A stretch of 64,000 nt of DNA, taken from positions 99,514 through 163,513 of the forward strand of contig CANLLR010000001.1 of NCBI GenBank assembly GCA_947491985.1. The letters run 5' to 3'. Made by a program: the position numbers and the translations under genes. How positions within the stretch are numbered: the first letter of the stretch is position 1; the number at the start of each line of letters is the position of its first letter. Below are positions 59,823-64,000 of the stretch, in pieces. Under the pieces are notes generated by a model. It had not been told where the DNA came from and made no database searches. It was given only the letters and a program-made list of their open reading frames with translations. Origin of the DNA: Flavobacteriaceae bacterium (lineage in GTDB: Bacteria; Bacteroidota; Bacteroidia; Flavobacteriales; Flavobacteriaceae).

Positions 59823-62800
59823 TTATCTAATTTCTCTGTTTATGTATATCCAACCTGTTCTAGTATCTCCACCATCATTACGTTCTATTACATAATAGTA
59901 CGTTCCGTCAGGTAATTCGTTCCCAGCATCAGATTGTCCACCCCATTCATTTACATAATCGCCTCTTGAATATACAGTTTTTCCATAACGGTTGAAGATA
60001 CTTAATTTAGCCACATTAAATCCTGCTAAATCAAACGTATCATTTAATCCATCACCATTTGGAGAAATTCCTTGAGCAATCTGACAATTGACAGCACTTG
60101 CAGTTGCATCAAAAACTTGCGTTTCTGTACAAGGATTTGTTCCATTAGAAATAGAAATTACACAGGTATAAAGACCCGCTGTTGTTACAGTCAATATTGG
60201 GCTGTCGTTTGATATTGCTCCCGAAGGACCAGACCAACTGTATGTAGCACCGCTTGCATTGAAATTAGTATTAATAACTTCTAAAACATAAGAAGAACCA
60301 TTACATCCACCAGTTATTTCAAAAACTGGAGATGGTGTTATATTAACCTGGAAAGATTCTTGATCTGTACAATTTGGAGTAGTCCCACTTTCTGCATAAA
60401 TATAAACCAATTGACTTGACGTAAGTATTAAGTTTGTTATCGGACCAACTCCATTTGGAGATGTAAAATAATTTCCAACAAATATTTGTGGTAAGGTATA
60501 GCTATCACACACATTAATGACAGCGTTTACAGGTGCTATTACTGGAACCGCATTAATGGTAATTGACATGGTAGTTCCCAATGCGCATTGACCCGAATTT
60601 GGAGTAAATGTATATACAGTCGTTCCGGCATTTGCAGTACTAATTGTAGTTGGGCTCCACGCTCCTATAATAGGTGTTCCATTTGTAGATGAAGTTGGCA
60701 ATACTGGTGCATTTCCTCCTTGACAAATAGCCGCTATTTGATTAAAAGTTGCTATTGTTGGCGCAAGCACTGTAACAGTCATGGTAGTACTTACTGCACA
60801 TTGTCCGGCATCAGGTGTAAAGGTATAAGTAACAGGGCCTACAACTGAAGTATTAATGGTTGCCGGACTCCAAACTCCAGTTATTGGTGTTGAGTTTGAA
60901 GACGAACTAGGGAAAGTTGGTGCCGTATCATTTTGACATAGTGCTGAAATTTGATTAAAAGTTGGCACAATTCCTGGTGCAACAATAGTAACCATAAGTG
61001 TTGTCGTTGTAGCACATTGTCCTGCAGCTGGTGTAAATGTATAAGTAACTGGGCCTACTACTGAGGAATCAATAGTACTCGGACTCCAACTACCTGTAAT
61101 TGGGGTGCCATTTGTAGATGCAGATGGCAAAGCCGGTGCAGGTAATCCTTGACAAACATTTGGTATCGCGCTAAATGTTGGAACAATAGAAGGAGTATCA
61201 ATAGTTACGGTCAAAGTAGCTGTAGTTGCACATTGCCCAGTGTTAGGTGTAAACGTATAAACCACCGAGCCAACAACTGACGAGTCAATTGTACTAGGAC
61301 TCCAACTACCTGTAATTGGAGTGCCATTCGTTGATGATGCAGGTAAAACTGGTACAGGTAACCCTTGACAAATATTTGGTATTGCATTAAATGTTGGAAC
61401 AATAAAAGGAGTATCAATAGTTACGGTCAAAGTAGCTGTTGTAGCACATTGTCCAACGTTTGGTGTAAACGTATAAACCACCGAGCCAACAACTGACGAG
61501 TCAATTGTACTAGGACTCCAACTACCCGTAATTGGGGTGCCATTCGTTGATGATGCAGGTAAAACTGGTACAGGTAACCCTTGACAAATATTTGGTATTG
61601 CATTAAATGTTGGAACGATAGAAGGTGCATCAATAGTTATTGACAAAGTAGCTGTTGTAGCACATTGCCCAGCGTTTGGTGTAAACGTATAAACCACCGA
61701 GCCAACAACTGACGAGTCAATTGTACTAGGATTCCAACTACCTGTAATTGGGGTGCCATTCGTTGATGATGCAGGTAAAACTGGTACAGGTAACCCTTGA
61801 CAAATATTTGGGATTGCATTAAATGTTGGAACAATAGAAGGTGCATCAATAGTTACTGACAAAGTAGCTGTTGTAGCACATTGTCCAATTGAGGGTGTAA
61901 AAGTGTAGGTTGTTGTTCCTAAAGTTGATGTAGTAATGGTAGCTGGACTCCATGTTCCTGTGATTGCTGGTATGTCTGCTGAGGCAGCTGGTAAAGCTAC
62001 AGCAGGCAAGCCTTGACAAATATTTGGAATCGGGTTAAAAGTAGGCGTAACAGATCCAGGCACAATTGTTATATCAAAAGTAAATACACTTGCACATTGT
62101 CCTGAAGTAGGTGTAAACGTATATGTAGTCATTCCTAGAGTTGAAGTATCAACAGTAGCCGGACTCCATGTTCCTGAAATGGACGTTGGTAAATTGGTTG
62201 ACGAGGTTGGTAAAATTGGCGCTTGCAAACCTTGACAAACTGTAGAAGGTAAGCTAAATGTTGGAACAGTTGGTGTTGTAAAAGTAACCAAAACCGTATC
62301 ACTAGATGTATTTAACCCACATGTGATTGTACATGTATAATTTCCCGTTTGGGTAACTACTAAAGTTGAACCTGTTTGACCAGGGATTGGTGTTGTTGAT
62401 CCATTTAAAAACCAAGCATACCCTGTAGCTCCTTGCGTTGTTGCAGTTATAGTATGTGATGCTCCTTGACAAAGTACAACGTCTGGACCCAAAGAAACAC
62501 TACAAACAAGAGCACAATTGGTGTTTCCATTACCTCCTGTTTGATTAAAAGTAACTGTTCCTGCTTGATTACTAAAATTTGTAATCAATACCATGTAATA
62601 ATTACCTGTAACCGCGTTTGGAATGACAAAGTTTTCAATTGGTGCTGCAGAATAACTACAAGCAACTACGTTATTTGGCACTCCTGTATTCCCATCAGGA
62701 AAATCAAATAAGTTACTACATAAAGTTGCATATTGCGCTGGTGTAAAAGGTCCCCAACATATAAAATCAACATCAATTCCACCACCTGTTCCATTTGTCT

Positions 62801-64000
62801 GAGCAATCTGGAAATTTAGATTCCCTGATTGGTTAACCTGCATAAAATACCATGCTGGATTAGGAGTGGTTCCCAGACATCCAATATTACCATAACTTGG
62901 TTGACCTGTTGTGTTTGGATATGTTAATCCTATATCTCCACAAAATGGCTGAGAACTAGTACAGCTTGATGCCATAAAAAATGTTCTAGGACCACCCCAT
63001 GGACTTGAATCAGTTGATGAACAAACAGCTTGAACATAAAATTCATAGTTTGTATTTGGAATTAAACTAGACGCTAAATAAGTAGGCGTACCTGAAACTA
63101 GTACTCCTGCTCCAGGTAATGGTGCTGGTCCACCTGCTGGCTGAACAACTACTAACCATTGAGTAGCAGTTCCTCCTCCTGGATTAGCAGGTTGTACCCA
63201 GTTTAATGTTGCTGTTGTAGTTCCTGTAACAGTTGCTGTTAAATTAATTGGCTTAGCACATGTTGGTGGTGGGGCACAAGATATGTTGGCCGACCATCCT
63301 GGATTTTGAGCTGATCCATCACTCAAAAATACAAACGTTAAACAGCCATTTGGTGCCGATGATGTGAAAGGTCCTGGTAAATTACCTCCTGTCAAATTAC
63401 CCCAATACGCTCCCGCAATTGTTAAAGGTCCGAATCCTACACCATTCGTACTAGGCAATAAAGCTGCTGGGGTTACGGCATTTCCATTATATACATACAA
63501 TCCATCAAATTGTGCCTCCGTATTGAATGAGGTAAACGTTACGGTTACTTGTTCGCCTGGAACAGTCGGACAGATAGTAACTGTTGAATTCGAATTGTTT
63601 GGATAATTTCCTGTTGGTCCTCCAGTATCAATAAAGTTTCCGCCACAAATAGGTGGGGCTACTTGTGTAGTAATCGAAATAGGTCCCGACCATAAACTTA
63701 CACCATTGGATGTTGAACTACAATCGCCTCGTACGTATAAGTTATAACATGTGTTTGCACTTAAACCTGTAAAAGTATGTGTAGTTGCTGGTCCAGGTAC
63801 TGTCGTCCAACCTGTTGTACTAGCATTTGGAGCTGGAGCAGTACACGGTAATGCAATAACTTGCCATGCTGTTGCGGCTCCAACGTTTGCCCAAGAAAGT
63901 GTTGCAGTGTTCGAAAGTACTGCACTACTAGCCAAAGCTGTTGGTTGTTGACATGCTGGCGGTGTCGTACAGGTAACATTGGCTAGCCATCCTGCCAATT
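59823..64000 (-). CDS. giant multidomain T9SS type-B cargo / adhesin (5' end outside window)
   Basis: About 1392 C-terminal residues are visible; the frame is open to the right edge. In order: an end of a CUB-like domain, FN3-like (TALASSAVLSNTATLSWANVG), CUB-like (GGNFIDTGGPTGNYPNNSNS), FN3-like (INLTATVTGTTTATLNWVQP), a PPC-like segment, an Ig/PKD-like unit, then eight tandem repeats of about 72 residues (60540-62275), and a gliding-motility-type C-terminal domain (type B; AQGISPNGDGLNDTFDLAG; ending GWIYINREIR). The domain directs secretion through the T9SS. Probable cell-surface adhesin or matrix protein. The apparent start at 63998 is only a TTG inside the gene. Confidence 0.92.
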   Translation of the reverse strand, partial: LAGWLANVTCTTPPACQQPTALASSAVLSNTATLSWANVGAATAWQVIALPCTAPAPNASTTGWTTVPGPATTHTFTGLSANTCYNLYVRGDCSSTSNGVSLWSGPISITTQVAPPICGGNFIDTGGPTGNYPNNSNSTVTICPTVPGEQVTVTFTSFNTEAQFDGLYVYNGNAVTPAALLPSTNGVGFGPLTIAGAYWGNLTGGNLPGPFTSSAPNGCLTFVFLSDGSAQNPGWSANISCAPPPTCAKPINLTATVTGTTTATLNWVQPANPGGGTATQWLVVVQPAGGPAPLPGAGVLVSGTPTYLASSLIPNTNYEFYVQAVCSSTDSSPWGGPRTFFMASSCTSSQPFCGDIGLTYPNTTGQPSYGNIGCLGTTPNPAWYFMQVNQSGNLNFQIAQTNGTGGGIDVDFICWGPFTPAQYATLCSNLFDFPDGNTGVPNNVVACSYSAAPIENFVIPNAVTGNYYMVLITNFSNQAGTVTFNQTGGNGNTNCALVCSVSLGPDVVLCQGASHTITATTQGATGYAWFLNGSTTPIPGQTGSTLVVTQTGNYTCTITCGLNTSSDTVLVTFTTPTVPTFSLPSTVCQGLQAPILPTSSTNLPTSISGTWSPATVDTSTLGMTTYTFTPTSGQCASVFTFDITIVPGSVTPTFNPIPNICQGLPAVALPAASADIPAITGTWSPATITTSTLGTTTYTFTPSIGQCATTATLSVTIDAPSIVPTFNAIPNICQGLPVPVLPASSTNGTPITGSWNPSTIDSSVVGSVVYTFTPNAGQCATTATLSITIDAPSIVPTFNAIPNICQGLPVPVLPASSTNGTPITGSWSPSTIDSSVVGSVVYTFTPNVGQCATTATLTVTIDTPFIVPTFNAIPNICQGLPVPVLPASSTNGTPITGSWSPSTIDSSVVGSVVYTFTPNTGQCATTATLTVTIDTPSIVPTFSAIPNVCQGLPAPALPSASTNGTPITGSWSPSTIDSSVVGPVTYTFTPAAGQCATTTTLMVTIVAPGIVPTFNQISALCQNDTAPTFPSSSSNSTPITGVWSPATINTSVVGPVTYTFTPDAGQCAVSTTMTVTVLAPTIATFNQIAAICQGGNAPVLPTSSTNGTPIIGAWSPTTISTANAGTTVYTFTPNSGQCALGTTMSITINAVPVIAPVNAVINVCDSYTLPQIFVGNYFTSPNGVGPITNLILTSSQLVYIYAESGTTPNCTDQESFQVNITPSPVFEITGGCNGSSYVLEVINTNFNASGATYSWSGPSGAISNDSPILTVTTAGLYTCVISISNGTNPCTETQVFDATASAVNCQIAQGISPNGDGLNDTFDLAGFNVAKLSIFNRYGKTVYSRGDYVNEWGGQSDAGNELPDGTYYYVIERNDGGDTRTGWIYINREIR
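60540..62275 (-). repeat. eight tandem 216-bp repeats in the cargo gene
   Basis: The ICQGL-type motif codons recur at 62230, 62011, 61795, 61579, 61363, 61147, 60931 and 60718, spacing 219, 216, 216, 216, 216, 216 and 213 bases. Repeats 3-5 (61363-61804) are nearly identical at the DNA level. Each unit is an Ig-like domain of the form PxFNxIPxICQGLPxPxLP, then TxYTFTPxxGQCATT. Confidence 0.9.

Noticed and set aside
61211..61849. Three similar short ORFs at equal spacing, minus strand
   Set aside because: Out-of-frame readings of the 216-bp repeats in the cargo gene; they only echo the repeat period.
63998..64000. Start codon of the cargo gene at 63998
   Set aside because: The reading is a TTG within an open frame that continues to the window edge, and the first residues belong to the end of a CUB-like domain.

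Overview
The window looks like a chromosomal segment from a member of the Flavobacteriaceae (Bacteroidota), most likely Flavobacterium or a close relative. The evidence is low GC, many close matches to the Bacteroidota -7 promoter box TAnnTTTG just upstream of starts, few Shine-Dalgarno-like sites, type IX secretion (T9SS) genes (PorZ, a gliding-motility C-terminal-domain cargo, PorP/SprF), the Bat/MoxR operon, and a TonB receptor followed by lipoproteins. These are assignments from sequence recognition; no database search was run. I saw no tRNA, rRNA, CRISPR array, integrase or transposase.

Layout. 1-7.3 kb, minus strand: 5'-truncated view of pgi, then an operon DUF3108 / tryptophan 2,3-dioxygenase / M23 lipoprotein, a candidate small RNA, and the tyrosine-catabolic pair hpd-hmgA. 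7.3-26 kb: housekeeping genes (patatin-barrel protein, uvrC, folate cyclo-ligase, lspA, TraR/DksA-like, ileS, recO), PorZ of the T9SS, gdhA, an outer-membrane protein, a Cys/Met PLP enzyme, DinB, thioesterase, ArsC/Spx-like protein and an EamA transporter. 26-32.5 kb: yicC-gmk-nadD, gpsA, pheS, cvpA and small conserved unknowns. 33-42 kb: an eight-gene minus-strand operon moxR-DUF58-unknown-batA-batB-batC-batD-batE. 42-51 kb: oxidoreductase, AlbA_2 protein, phosphoesterase, small barrel protein, PhnA-like protein, lysine-catabolic aldehyde dehydrogenase, 3-hydroxyanthranilate dioxygenase. 50-56 kb: a secreted EEP-family nuclease/phosphatase divergent from a TonB receptor plus two surface lipoproteins. 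57-64 kb: a very large, repeat-rich T9SS type-B cargo (5' end outside the window) with its PorP/SprF-like partner and an OmpA/beta-propeller protein.

The least explained signal is in the intergenic DNA. (1) Five copies of a dispersed 70-142 bp element with conserved end boxes and a central hairpin. In the three long copies the hairpin arms differ in sequence yet still pair. All five lie between co-directional genes, downstream of a stop codon, in the same orientation relative to transcription. (2) About ten spacers built from one short word (such as CAGTGTTCAGTG, GATAATAGA, AAAGTCG, CACGAATT) repeated in tandem on one side and inverted on the other, the word differing from spacer to spacer. 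(3) A compact candidate small-RNA gene with promoter, 5' hairpin and terminator between hpd and the DUF3108 gene.

Several starts were moved downstream from the longest open frame because a promoter box or a signal peptide showed the extension is not coding; these are noted per gene.
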